In this document: one piece after another, positions 56,017 to 64,000 of the stretch | How positions within the stretch are numbered: the stretch's first letter is position 1 | Layout: every line of letters starts with the position of its first letter | Assembly (NCBI RefSeq): GCF_009697225.1 | Contig: NZ_WIND01000014.1 | Coordinates: forward strand, 20,010-84,009 | Direction: 5' to 3' | DNA: 64,000 bases | Origin: Halovulum marinum | GTDB lineage: Bacteria > Pseudomonadota > Alphaproteobacteria > Rhodobacterales > Rhodobacteraceae | The notes under the pieces: model-generated | Seen by the model: the letters and a program-made list of their open reading frames with translations, nothing else | The model's database searches: none | What the model was told of the DNA's origin: nothing | Program-made: the position numbers and the translations under genes

Positions 56017-56103
56017 CTGACGCAAGCGTGACCCAACGTGACGGTTGTGCTGCCGCATCGCACAAATACCTGCCCGTGACCGAAATCAGGAACGGAGCAG
56101 ACC

Positions 56104-57204
56104 ATGACCGCCAAGCTGTTCACCCCCGCAAGGGCCGGTGCGATCGACCTTTCGAGCCGCATCGTGATGGCCCCGCTGACCCGCAACCGCGCCGATGACG
56201 CCACCGGCGAGGTCGGCGATCTGCACGTCGAATACTACGCCCAGCGCGCGACCGCCGGGCTGATCGTCACCGAGGCGACGCAGATCTCGCCCGAGGGCAA
56301 GGGCTATGTCCAGACCCCCGGCATCCACACCGAAGCGCAGGCCGACGCCTGGAAGCGCGTCACCGACGCGGTGCACGCAAGGGGCGGCCGGATCGTCGTG
56401 CAGCTCTGGCACGTCGGCCGCATCAGCCACACCTCGCTGCAGCCGGACGGGCAGGCGCCGGTGGCGCCATCGGCCGTCGCCGCCGAGGCGCAGACCTTCA
56501 CCGCCCAGGGCTTCGAGCCGGTCTCGGCGCCGCGCGCGCTGGCGCTGGACGAGATCCCGCGGCTGATCGGGGACTACCGCCACGCCACCCGCATGGCGCG
56601 GCGCGCCGGATTCGACGGGGTCGAGGTGCACGGCGCCAACGGCTATCTGCTGGACCAGTTCCTGAAGACCGGCGCGAACCGGCGCACCGACGCCTACGGC
56701 GGTTCGGTCGAGAACCGCGCCCGGCTGCTGCTCGAGGTGATCGCGGCGGTCGCCGCCGAATGGTCCGCCGACCGGGTCGGCCTGCGGCTGTCGCCGTTCT
56801 CGCCCGCCAACGGGATCGACGACGCCGACCCGACGGCGACGTTCTCGCACCTGATCGGGCGGCTGAACAGCTTCGGCCTGGCCTATCTGCACATGATCGA
56901 GGGCGCGACCGGCGGCCCGCGCGAGTTGGCCGAGGGGCACAGCCTCGATGCGCTCAGGGCGTTGTGGGACGGGGTCTACATGGGCAACAACGGCTACGAC
57001 CGGCAACTGGCGCTGGACGCGGTCGAGACCGGCGCGGTCGATCTGGTCGCCTTCGGCCGGCCGTTCATCGCCAATCCGGACCTGGTCGCGCGGCTGGAGC
57101 GCGATGCGCCGCTGGCGCAGCCCGACCCCGAGACCATGTACGGCGGCGGCGCCGAGGGACTGACCGACTATCCGGCGCTGGACGGCCGCCGCGCCGCGGC
57201 CTGA
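56104..57204 (+). CDS. Old-yellow-enzyme family alkene reductase
   Basis: 366-residue FMN-dependent NADPH-type reductase of activated alkenes and nitro compounds (NemA-like). Landmarks: N-terminal L-F-T-P-A-R-A-G, M-A-P-L-T-R-N-R near 22-29, V-V-Q-L-W-H-V-G-R near 99-107, V-E-V-H-G-A-N-G-Y-L-L-D-Q-F near 180-193 (histidine-asparagine pair) and the phosphate-binding A-F-G-R-P-F-I-A-N-P near 320. GGAGCAGACC precedes the start. It is likely under its own promoter; no thiol-sensitive repressor gene lies beside it. Confidence 0.94.
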   Translation: MTAKLFTPARAGAIDLSSRIVMAPLTRNRADDATGEVGDLHVEYYAQRATAGLIVTEATQISPEGKGYVQTPGIHTEAQADAWKRVTDAVHARGGRIVVQLWHVGRISHTSLQPDGQAPVAPSAVAAEAQTFTAQGFEPVSAPRALALDEIPRLIGDYRHATRMARRAGFDGVEVHGANGYLLDQFLKTGANRRTDAYGGSVENRARLLLEVIAAVAAEWSADRVGLRLSPFSPANGIDDADPTATFSHLIGRLNSFGLAYLHMIEGATGGPRELAEGHSLDALRALWDGVYMGNNGYDRQLALDAVETGAVDLVAFGRPFIANPDLVARLERDAPLAQPDPETMYGGGAEGLTDYPALDGRRAAA

Positions 57205-57355
57205 GCCGGCCGCGATCGGGCGCCGGGCGTGGAAAATCCGCGCCCGGCGCACTATATTGCAAGGCCGGAACACTCTCGCCCCGACTGCGCCTGGCATGCG
57301 AGTCCGCTTTCGTTCCCGTCCGGGCCGCCCTAGGATGGCGGCAGAATCGGGCGCG

Positions 57356-57384
57356 CTTGAAATGCCTCCCGCGGCGGCACATCT
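57356..57384 (+). promoter_or_regulatory. Sigma-32 (RpoH)-like promoter of lon
   Basis: CTTGAAA (57356-57362), 14 bases, then GCACATCT (57377-57384), close to CTTGAAA-N14-CCCCATnT. It lies 79 bases before the lon start. Lon is a typical heat-shock gene. Confidence 0.55.
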
Positions 57385-57462
57385 GAGAAGCCGATACTTG
57401 GAAGCGCCGACCGCTGCCGGAGAAGCCGGGGCGATGGCGCTTTGCAGAACAAGGACAGACAC

Positions 57463-59868
57463 ATGACCGATCAGAGCAGCATCACCCACCCCGTATTGCC
57501 GCTGCGCGATATCGTGGTGTTCCCCCACATGATCGTGCCGCTGTTCGTGGGACGCGAGAAATCCGTCCGCGCGCTCGAAGAGGTGATGCGCGACGACAAG
57601 CAGATCCTGCTGGCCTCGCAGATGGACGCGGGCGAAGAGGATCCGACCCCCGACAGCATCTTTCACACCGGCGTGGTCGCCAACGTGCTGCAACTGCTGA
57701 AACTGCCCGACGGCACCGTCAAGGTGCTGGTCGAGGGCCGGCAGCGCGCGCGCATCGACACGTTCCTCGACAACGACGCCTTCTTCGAGGCCGAGGCCAC
57801 GCTGATCGACGAACTCGCGGGCGACGAGGCCACGGTCAAGGCGCTGACCCGCTCGGTCGCCGAGGAGTTCGAGCGTTACGCCAAGCTGAACAAGAACGTC
57901 CCCGAGGAGGCGGTGCAGGCCGTCGCCGAGGCCGACAGCCCGGCCAAGCTGGCCGACACCGTCGCCGGCCACCTGGGCGTGCGGCTGGAAGAGAAGCAGG
58001 CGCTGCTCGAGACCGCCGACGTCGCCGAGCGGCTGGAGAAGATCTACGGCCTGATGCAGGGCGAGATGAGCGTCCTGAAGGTCGAGAAGAAGATCAAGAC
58101 CCGCGTCAAGAGCCAGATGGAGCGCACCCAGCGCGAGTACTATCTGAACGAGCAGATGAAGGCCATCCAGAAGGAACTCGGCGACAGCGACGGCGGTGAC
58201 GACGCCTCGGAATACGAGGAGAAGATCGCCGAGACCAAGCTGTCGAAGGAGGCCAGGGAAAAGGCCGAGGCCGAGCTGAAGAAGCTGCGGAACATGAGCC
58301 CCATGTCCGCCGAGGCCACCGTCGTGCGCAACTATCTGGACTGGATGCTGTCGATCCCCTGGGGCAAGCGCAGCCGGGTCAAGAAGGATCTGAACAACGC
58401 GCAGATGATCCTCGACCGGGACCACTACGGCCTGGAAAAGGTGAAGGAGCGGATCGTCGAGTACCTCGCGGTGCAGCAGCGCAGCTCGAAGCTGCGCGGC
58501 CCGATCCTGTGCCTCGTCGGCCCTCCGGGCGTCGGCAAGACCTCGCTCGGCAAGTCGGTCGCCAATGCCACCAACCGCGAGTTCATCCGTATTTCGCTGG
58601 GCGGCGTGCGTGACGAGTCCGAGATCCGCGGCCACCGCCGGACCTACATCGGCTCGATGCCCGGCAAGATCATCCAGTCGATGAAGAAGGCCAAGACGAT
58701 CAACCCGCTGATCCTGCTCGACGAGATCGACAAGATGGGCCAGGACTTCCGCGGCGACCCGGCGTCGGCGATGCTCGAGGTGCTTGATCCGGAACAGAAC
58801 AACACGTTCATGGACCACTACCTCGAGGTCGAATACGACCTGTCGAACGTCATGTTCATCACCACCGCGAACAGCTACTCGATGCCGCGGCCGCTGCTGG
58901 ACCGGATGGAGATCATCAGCCTGTCCGGCTACACCGAGGACGAGAAGCGCGAGATCGCCCGCCAGCACCTGCTGGACAAGCAGCTCAAGGGCCACGGCCT
59001 GAAGAAGGGCGAGTTCGAGCTGACCGACCAGGCGCTGACCGACATCATCCGCTACTACACCCGCGAGGCGGGCGTGCGGAACCTGGAGCGCGAACTGGCC
59101 AAGCTGGCGCGCAAGGCGGTGACGCGGATCGTCAAGGGCGACACCGACAAGGTCGTGGTCACCCCCGACGCGCTCGAGGATTTCCTCGGCGTGCGCCGCT
59201 TCAAGTTCGGCCTGGCCGAGGAGCAGGACCAGGTCGGCGTGACCACCGGGCTGGCCTGGACCGAGGTCGGCGGCGATCTGCTGTCGATCGAGGCGCTGCG
59301 CCTGCCGGGCAAGGGCCGGATGAAGACCACCGGCACCTTGGGCGACGTGATGAAGGAATCGATCGAGGCCGCCAGTTCCTATGTGCGGTCGAAATCGCCG
59401 GACCTGGGCGTGAAGCCGCCCGAGTTCGACCGGATCGACATCCACGTGCACGTCCCCGAGGGCGCGACGCCCAAGGACGGCCCCTCGGCCGGCACCGCGA
59501 TGGTGACCTCCATCGTCTCGGTGCTGACCCAGATCCCGGTGCGCCGCGACGTGGCGATGACCGGCGAGGTGACGCTGCGCGGCAACGTGCTGCCGATCGG
59601 CGGGCTGAAGGAGAAGCTGCTGGCCGCGCTGCGCGGCGGCGTGAAGACGGTGCTGATCCCGCAGGACAACATGAAGGACCTGCGCGACATCCCGGCCAAC
59701 GTGAAGGACGGGCTGGAGCTGATCCCGGTCTCGAACGTGACCGAGGTGCTGAAGGTCGCGCTGACCCGGCAGCCCGAGCCGATCGACTGGGACGAGGCCG
59801 CCGAGGCCGCCGCCGCGGCCGCCGCCGCCAAGCAGTCGGGCGAGAAGGCCACGCCGGCCGCGCACTGA
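57463..59868 (+). CDS. lon: ATP-dependent protease Lon
   Basis: 801 residues. N-terminal substrate-binding domain (about 1-310), AAA+ module with Walker [14 protein letters not shown] near 353-365 and Walker [10 protein letters not shown] near 415, and C-terminal protease domain with catalytic S675 (K-D-G-P-S-A-G) and K718 (L-K-E-K-L-L). It degrades damaged and regulatory proteins. ATG at 57463; GGACAGACAC is the ribosome region. Ends in an Ala-rich tail ([20 protein letters not shown]). Likely heat-shock controlled. Confidence 0.98.
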   Translation: MTDQSSITHPVLPLRDIVVFPHMIVPLFVGREKSVRALEEVMRDDKQILLASQMDAGEEDPTPDSIFHTGVVANVLQLLKLPDGTVKVLVEGRQRARIDTFLDNDAFFEAEATLIDELAGDEATVKALTRSVAEEFERYAKLNKNVPEEAVQAVAEADSPAKLADTVAGHLGVRLEEKQALLETADVAERLEKIYGLMQGEMSVLKVEKKIKTRVKSQMERTQREYYLNEQMKAIQKELGDSDGGDDASEYEEKIAETKLSKEAREKAEAELKKLRNMSPMSAEATVVRNYLDWMLSIPWGKRSRVKKDLNNAQMILDRDHYGLEKVKERIVEYLAVQQRSSKLRGPILCLVGPPGVGKTSLGKSVANATNREFIRISLGGVRDESEIRGHRRTYIGSMPGKIIQSMKKAKTINPLILLDEIDKMGQDFRGDPASAMLEVLDPEQNNTFMDHYLEVEYDLSNVMFITTANSYSMPRPLLDRMEIISLSGYTEDEKREIARQHLLDKQLKGHGLKKGEFELTDQALTDIIRYYTREAGVRNLERELAKLARKAVTRIVKGDTDKVVVTPDALEDFLGVRRFKFGLAEEQDQVGVTTGLAWTEVGGDLLSIEALRLPGKGRMKTTGTLGDVMKESIEAASSYVRSKSPDLGVKPPEFDRIDIHVHVPEGATPKDGPSAGTAMVTSIVSVLTQIPVRRDVAMTGEVTLRGNVLPIGGLKEKLLAALRGGVKTVLIPQDNMKDLRDIPANVKDGLELIPVSNVTEVLKVALTRQPEPIDWDEAAEAAAAAAAAKQSGEKATPAAH

Positions 59869-59895
59869 CCGCTTAGGCGGTTCGACAAAGACATC

Positions 59896-59925
59896 GCCCC
59901 TGTCCCGGAAACGGGGCAGGGGCTT
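59896..59925 (+). terminator. Intrinsic terminator of lon
   Basis: GCCCCTGTCCCG pairs with CGGGGCAGGGGC (loop GAAA, one G-U pair), followed by TTTG, about 28 bases after the lon stop. Confidence 0.75.
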
Positions 59926-60260
59926 TGCTGTTGGCCGGTCCGGCACTTGGAACTGCTGGTCCAGGCACGGTTTCGCCGCGTGGCGTGCCTCTCTGATGTC
60001 TGCTTGAGCGAGGCGCTGCTGGCGGAAGCGGTTGCCGGTCGCGACGCATGCGCGCCCCGATACCCACCGTTCCGCGCGATGATCCCGAAACGGGTTGCGC
60101 CCAACCGGACCAGCCGCACCGGCCGGGCGGACCGGCTCCGGCTCCGGTCATCCGATCGCTCCTCCGCCATTTCTTCGATGCCATGGCGGAACGTCGCCGT
60201 CGCGGTCCGCTGTCTGGAACATACGCGACTGGACCGGGTTGATTGTCCTGCAGCGACGGC

Positions 60261-60304
60261 GAGCCGCGGAGGCTCCGCCGGGCTGCACGGAGCCTCCGCG
60301 GCTC
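60261..60304. repeat. 17-bp perfect inverted repeat before the chaplin-like gene
   Basis: GAGCCGCGGAGGCTCCG (60261-60277) and CGGAGCCTCCGCGGCTC (60288-60304) with a 10-base loop, ending 35 bases before the ATG at 60340. It could be an mRNA 5' stem-loop or an operator; no T-run follows. Confidence 0.7.
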
Positions 60305-60339
60305 CCCCGTGATCAACGCGACGTCAAATGGAGAAGATC

Positions 60340-60855
60340 ATGAACAAGCTCGCAATCGGTTCTGCGATGGCTGCCCTTCTGGCCCTGTCGGCACCTGCCT
60401 TCGCACAGGATCAGGAAGGACTCGTGAACGTCAGTGTGGACGGAAATACCGTCCAGGTTCCGGTCTCGGTCGCCGCGAACGTCTGCGACATCGAGGTCGA
60501 TGTTCTGAGCGCCGATTTCGTCGGAACCGACCAGACCGCATGCTCGGTCGATCAGCAGACCGCCGCGACCAACGACTTCCCGGGCTATGAGGACACGCCC
60601 GGCAAAGGCGGCGGAAACAAGAGCGGCCTCGTCAACGTCAGCGTCGACGGCAATTCGGTACAGGTGCCGATCGGCGTGGCGGCGAACGTGTGCGATATCG
60701 ACGCCAACGTTCTGGCCCGCGATTTCAAGGGCTCGGACGAGGATGTCTGCGAGATCGATCAGGAAACCGCGTCCGCCAACAACTTCCCCACGCTGAAGGA
60801 TGCCTTGCCGGCAGACACGATCGTGGACACCGAGGCACCCGCCACCGACAACTGA
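60340..60855 (+). CDS. Small secreted protein with two chaplin-like repeats
   Basis: 171 residues from ATG 60340, with GGAG six bases upstream (ATG at 60328 adds four residues). Signal peptide residues 1-22 (cleavage after A-F-A). Two tandem repeats of about 58 residues (about 27-84 and 97-154) share G-L-V-N-V-S-V-D-G-N-x-V-Q-V-P, V-A-A-N-V-C-D-I and ...C-x-x-D-Q/C-E-I-D-Q. Each has two cysteines 19 residues apart (49/68 and 118/137). The V-Q-V-P-x-x-V-A-A-N-V-C core resembles the chaplin domain of actinobacterial surface proteins. Mature charge is strongly acidic. Likely exported to periplasm or surface; function unknown. Its transcript has a strong 5' hairpin. Confidence 0.85.
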   Translation: MNKLAIGSAMAALLALSAPAFAQDQEGLVNVSVDGNTVQVPVSVAANVCDIEVDVLSADFVGTDQTACSVDQQTAATNDFPGYEDTPGKGGGNKSGLVNVSVDGNSVQVPIGVAANVCDIDANVLARDFKGSDEDVCEIDQETASANNFPTLKDALPADTIVDTEAPATDN

Positions 60856-60877
60856 CGGATTGCAACGGAACTGCCCA

Positions 60878-60905
60878 GCCCGTCCGTGCCGCCGCACGGG
60901 CGGGC
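60878..60905 (+). terminator. Hairpin after the chaplin-like gene
   Basis: GCCCGTCCGTGC (60878-60889) and GCACGGGCGGGC (60894-60905) form a 12-bp stem with one G-U pair and loop CGCC; GTTT lies a little later. It may serve both this gene and the convergent TPR gene. Confidence 0.6.
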
Positions 60906-60940
60906 ATCGCCGTTTCGGGCAGGGTGACCGGCCCGCTGTT

Positions 60941-62587
60941 TCAGGCCGCCTGCTCGGCGCGGCGGCAATAGCACGAGGCGCGGATCGGCACCGTCGCCCG
61001 CGCCGCCGCCTGGTCCAGCTGCAGCTTGATGTGCCGCGCCTCGGTCAGCTCGCCGCGCTGCACCAGGCACTCGTGCAGCCCGTGCAGGCTCCAGACATTG
61101 CGCGGGTGCTGGCAGGCGCGCGCCAGCGTGTCGTCCAGCCCCAGATCGGCGCGGTACACCGCCTCGGCCTCATCGAAGCGCCGCGCCTCCATCAGCAGCG
61201 CGCCCAGCGCGTGCCGCGTCGGCTGCATCCAGCCCCAGGGCTCGTCGTAGACCAGCCCGTCGTCCAGCGCGACCGCCCGGCGCAGCAGCTCCAGCCCCTC
61301 GTCCACGCGCCCGGACTTGAACGCCAGCTCGCCGTCCATCATCGCCTCGCCGACCTTCAGCACGTCGTCGGCGGTGTTGTTGAACACCAGCCGGCTTTCC
61401 TGCACCGCCGCGCGCGCGGCGGCGGCGCGTTCGCGCTCGGCCCGCGCCTCGTCCAGCCGGCCCAGGTTGGCCAGCGCCACGGTCCGCGCCTGGCGCATCG
61501 CGGCGGTGGTATAGCTGAAGAGCGCCGCATCTTGCGGCAACGGCTCGTCCAGGATCTCGGCCCACTGGCCGAAGCGCACCATGACGTGGATCTTCTTGCC
61601 GTAGAACGACTCGAACAGGTCCGGGAAATAGCGGACCACGTTGTCCGGCAGCATCCGCATCAGCTCCTGCGCCGCCGCCAGCGCCCGCTCGGGCTGGCCC
61701 AGGAACATCGCGCCATAGGCCTCGAAATGCACGTTGTGGATGCGGTAGACGGTATAGAAGTTCTCGCCGCCCGCCACCGCCTCGTACTTGCGGTCCACCG
61801 CCGCGGCGCGGTGGTTGCGCCAGACCACGTTCTGGTAATCCCCGCACAGCACGTCGATGTGCGTGGCCATGTGCGACAGGTGGCCGCTGTCGGGCACCAG
61901 CTCGACCAGCCGGTCGCCGTGGCGCAGCGCGCACTCGGGCCAGGGCGACATCTCCATCAGGTGGATGTAGAAATGCAGCAGCCCCGGATGGTCCCAGGCG
62001 CCGGGCAGCGTGTCGAAGGCGGTCTCCAGCGCCGCCTGCGCCTCCAGCGTCGAGGCGCCCTCCTTCGGCCTGCGCGCCGGCAGGTCCCACAGCTGCCAGG
62101 GGGTGCGGTTCATCAGCGCCTCGGCATAAAGCGCGGTGACGTCCAGATCGCCCCCGTGCGCGGCGTGAACCCGGCGCATCGCCTCGGCGAAGGCGTCGTT
62201 CCAGGGGCCGTAGTCCTCGATCCCCGGATCCTGCGGAAAGCGGTCGGCCAGCGCCGCGATCAGCGCCGCCTCGACCGGGCTGACGCGGGACTTCAGCGCC
62301 TGCGCCGCCGCCAGCGCGGCGTGCGCGCGCTCCAGCATCGCGACCCGCTCGTCGGGCCCGAAGAACTCCCACGTCTTGTTGTAGTTCGGCGCCAGCGCGT
62401 GGGCGACGCCCCAGTGCGCGATGGCGCAGTCCGGATCGGCGGCGATCGCCTTCTCGAAGCACGCCGCCGCGGCCTCGTGGTTGTAGCCGTAAAGCCAGAC
62501 CAGCCCGCGGTCGAACTGCGCCTTCGCGGCGTCCGAGGTGGTGGTGATCTCGCGCGTGTAGGTTCCCAGATCGAAATCGTCGGTCAT
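60941..62587 (-). CDS. TPR-repeat protein
   Basis: 548 residues, mostly helical, with tetratricopeptide repeats. Clear units occur near residues 30-60 (A-A-A-C-F-E-K-A-I-A-A-D-P-D-C-A), 270-300, 385-415 and 455-490 (R-R-F-D-E-A-E-A-V-Y-R-A-D-L-G). No signal peptide or membrane span, so it is cytoplasmic. Conserved-looking stretches include W-G-V-A-H-A-L-A-P-N-Y-N-K near 58-70 and L-H-F-Y-I-H-L-M-E-M-S near 203-213. I recognise this as a widespread hypothetical TPR family but not a function. It may act as a scaffold. Confidence 0.8.
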   Translation of the reverse strand: MTDDFDLGTYTREITTTSDAAKAQFDRGLVWLYGYNHEAAAACFEKAIAADPDCAIAHWGVAHALAPNYNKTWEFFGPDERVAMLERAHAALAAAQALKSRVSPVEAALIAALADRFPQDPGIEDYGPWNDAFAEAMRRVHAAHGGDLDVTALYAEALMNRTPWQLWDLPARRPKEGASTLEAQAALETAFDTLPGAWDHPGLLHFYIHLMEMSPWPECALRHGDRLVELVPDSGHLSHMATHIDVLCGDYQNVVWRNHRAAAVDRKYEAVAGGENFYTVYRIHNVHFEAYGAMFLGQPERALAAAQELMRMLPDNVVRYFPDLFESFYGKKIHVMVRFGQWAEILDEPLPQDAALFSYTTAAMRQARTVALANLGRLDEARAERERAAAARAAVQESRLVFNNTADDVLKVGEAMMDGELAFKSGRVDEGLELLRRAVALDDGLVYDEPWGWMQPTRHALGALLMEARRFDEAEAVYRADLGLDDTLARACQHPRNVWSLHGLHECLVQRGELTEARHIKLQLDQAAARATVPIRASCYCRRAEQAA

Positions 62588-62700
62588 GTCCGTCCCCCTC
62601 TTCCCGGCCGCGCCCGTCGGCGCCGCCCGAAATCCCGGGCCAGGTCGGGTCGCGGCAGCGTAAGGATACCACGGATCGGGCGCCTGCGGGGCAGGGGGCC

Positions 62701-62723
62701 GCCCCCGGCCCGGTGCCGGGGGC
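62701..62723. terminator. GC hairpin after the RTX-type gene
   Basis: GCCCCCGGC (62701-62709) and GCCGGGGGC (62715-62723) with a 5-base loop, 12 bases past the RTX stop (minus strand). No T-run. Confidence 0.4.
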
Positions 62724-62734
62724 GGCGGCAGATG

Positions 62735-64000
62735 TCAGAACACGAAATTGTCGGCGTCGTTCATCGCCGCCAGGCTGACGTCCTGCACCCGCACCTCGAC
62801 GTTGCGGTAGGACAGGATCACGTCGCTGCCGTCCTGCGCGAAGCCGATGTCGCCCAGCCCGCTCGCGCCCTGGAACTTCACCAGGTCCAGCCCGATCTCG
62901 AAATCGACGATCCGGTCGCCGGTGCCGTCGCCCCTGCGGAAGAAGAAGGTGTCGGGGCCGCCGCCGCCGTTCAGCTCGTCATCGCCCCTGCCGCCGTCCA
63001 GCAGGTCGGCGCCCTGGTCGCCGAACAGCCGGTCGTCGCCCTGCTTCCCGCGCAGCACGTCGCCACCCGCACCGCCGCGCAGCACGTTGTCCCAGTCGTT
63101 TCCGATCAGCGTGTCCGCCTGGCCGGTGCCGGTGAGGTTCTCGACCCCGACGATGGCGAACAGACCGTCGCCATCCGCCGGATCGCCATCCGGCGCGGTC
63201 ACGTTCTGATAGCCGGTATCGCGCAGATCGAAGGTGACGCCGCTGGTGAACTTCTTGAAGTTCACCGTGTCGATGCCGGCGCCGCCGCCGACCAGCCCGG
63301 CGCGGTCGGCCAGGGTCTCGCTCAGGACGACCTTGTCGTTGCCGTCGCCGGTGCGGATCTGGCCGAAGCCTTCGTCCGAACTCAGCATCACCTTGTCCGC
63401 CCCGTCACTGGTCAGGACCTGCCAGACAAAGCCCGCCATGATCTTCACGGTGTCCGCGCCCTTGTTGGTCGAAACCGTCTCGGCGCCGTCTCCGTCGATG
63501 ACCACCTTGTCCCGGCCGCGGCTGGTGTTGATGAAGTCGACCCATCCCCCGTCTGTGCGGATCAGGTCGTTGCCGTCGCCGGTCTGCACCGCTCCGGCAC
63601 CGCCGTCACCGATGGTGATGGTGTTGTTTCCGGTCCAGGAACGGACGGATTCGACATAGCCATTGCCGGTGGTCAGCGTGTCGTCGCCATCGCCCAGCTT
63701 CATCTGCCAGATGTTGCTCTCGCCGTTCAGCGTGACCACATCGTTGCCGCCGCGCAGATTCAGTGAGTCAATGCGTGCACCGTCCGCCAGGGTGACAGTG
63801 TCGTTGCCGTCGCCGGTCTGCACCGCTCCGGCGCCGCCGTCACCGATGGTGATGGTGTTGTTTCCGGCCCAGGAGCGGACGGATTCGACATAGCCGTTGC
63901 CGATGGTCAGCGTGTCGTCGCCATCGCCCAGCTTCATCTGCCAGATGTTGCTCTCGCCGTTCAGCGTGACCACATCGTTGCCGCCGCGCAGATGCAGCGA
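62735..64000 (-). CDS. RTX-type / beta-solenoid type I secretion substrate (C-terminal part, 5' end outside window)
   Basis: The frame is open at the right edge; about 422 residues are seen. The upstream two-thirds consist of about 19-20-residue repeats of the form G-D-G-x-D-T-x-T-I-G (beta-solenoid). The C-terminal part has calcium-binding nonapeptide repeats (G-G-A-G-G-D-V-L, G-D-Q-G-A-D-L-L, G-G-R-G-D-D-E-L, G-G-G-G-P-D-T-F) near 62940-63120. The extreme C-terminus ends hydrophobic (D-N-F-V-F), consistent with a type I secretion signal. It is probably a large secreted adhesin or protease-like surface protein. No T1SS genes lie in the window. Two 234-bp near-identical repeats occur at the edge. 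Confidence 0.87.
   Translation of the reverse strand, partial: SLHLRGGNDVVTLNGESNIWQMKLGDGDDTLTIGNGYVESVRSWAGNNTITIGDGGAGAVQTGDGNDTVTLADGARIDSLNLRGGNDVVTLNGESNIWQMKLGDGDDTLTTGNGYVESVRSWTGNNTITIGDGGAGAVQTGDGNDLIRTDGGWVDFINTSRGRDKVVIDGDGAETVSTNKGADTVKIMAGFVWQVLTSDGADKVMLSSDEGFGQIRTGDGNDKVVLSETLADRAGLVGGGAGIDTVNFKKFTSGVTFDLRDTGYQNVTAPDGDPADGDGLFAIVGVENLTGTGQADTLIGNDWDNVLRGGAGGDVLRGKQGDDRLFGDQGADLLDGGRGDDELNGGGGPDTFFFRRGDGTGDRIVDFEIGLDLVKFQGASGLGDIGFAQDGSDVILSYRNVEVRVQDVSLAAMNDADNFVF
63569..63802. repeat. 234-bp repeat unit, copy A (RTX-type gene)
   Basis: First of two in-frame units, 78 codons each, encoding four solenoid turns. Nearly identical to copy B at the DNA level with scattered changes (for example GGTCCAGGAACG versus GGCCCAGGAGCG). 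Confidence 0.85.
63803..64000. repeat. 234-bp repeat unit, copy B (cut by window edge)
   Basis: Starts 234 bases after copy A and runs off the window, so more copies may follow. High identity suggests recent duplication or recombination. Confidence 0.8.

Larger units (their letters stand above)
59869..60339. other. Gene-free stretch between lon and the chaplin-like gene
   Basis: 471 bases. It holds the lon terminator (59896-59925), then 330 bases of GC-rich sequence without a convincing gene, and a 17-bp perfect hairpin (60261-60304) directly before the chaplin-like gene. Open frames in it lack family features. Confidence 0.55.

Noticed and set aside
56086..59946. 1286-codon minus-strand open frame opposite the OYE and lon genes
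   Set aside because: Spans two unrelated genes and an intergenic gap, with a low-complexity L/V/H/R/Q composition. A GC-driven shadow frame.

Overview
The window is very GC-rich and almost fully coding. The gene set points to an alphaproteobacterium of the Rhodobacterales (Paracoccaceae/Roseobacter type). The signs are a class II ribonucleotide reductase, an acetyl-type MetA, a bpt-type leucyltransferase, a divergent DUF6477/DUF6456-like pair, a DUF2852 protein, TRAP and Liv-type transporters, and an ilv operon with a leader peptide that appears to be leaderless. I see no insertion sequence, prophage, CRISPR array, tRNA or rRNA. This is a chromosomal segment mixing housekeeping genes with one large catabolic island.

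Layout. 1-3183: end of a ugpBAEC glycerol-3-phosphate ABC transporter operon. 3393-7507: a PstS-like/OmpA fusion protein, aldose 1-epimerase, a secreted unknown protein and a structured intergenic region. 7508-11176: nrdJ, with candidate NrdR boxes upstream and a strong terminator downstream. 11579-28857: a catabolic island made of acyl-CoA dehydrogenase, MmgE/PrpD, a HTD2/MaoC-type hydratase, a LysR regulator, Zn-alcohol dehydrogenase, an exported cyclase-family hydrolase, a five-gene Liv-type ABC transporter, aldehyde dehydrogenase, SDR, a CitE-like CoA-ester lyase, class I fumarase and a CaiB CoA-transferase. CoA-transferase, hydratase and CitE-type lyase are the three steps of itaconate/mesaconate (C5 dicarboxylate) breakdown to pyruvate and acetyl-CoA, so the island may feed an imported precursor into that route. 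The substrate is inferred, not shown.

28847-34314: a methyltransferase, then the ilvI-sulfotransferase-ilvH operon (minus strand). Its leader has a sigma70-like promoter, a 16-residue peptide containing N-V-V-L-I and an intrinsic terminator, which is a textbook attenuator in which the leader peptide probably starts at or next to the transcription start. An orphan TRAP binding protein follows. 34381-45293: a P-loop/sulfotransferase-like protein, bpt, RDD and DUF2852 proteins, a membrane patatin with a palindromic operator candidate upstream, and a minus-strand run ATPase-metA-lipoprotein hydrolase-ppk2-tetR, then a FadL-type porin.

45550-59868: ppa, an EamA transporter, a metallopeptidase-like protein with an altered HExxH motif, guaA, an MttB-family methyltransferase, the DUF6477/DUF6456 pair, tpiA, an IscA-type protein, a DUF59 protein, tgt, an old-yellow-enzyme reductase and lon with a sigma32-like promoter. 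60340-64000: a small secreted protein with two chaplin-like repeats, a TPR protein, and the C-terminal part of an RTX/beta-solenoid type I secretion substrate that runs off the right edge and carries 234-bp repeats.

The items most worth a second look are the ilv attenuator with the embedded sulfotransferase gene, the catabolic island with dyads shared between its promoters, and the chaplin-like repeat protein.
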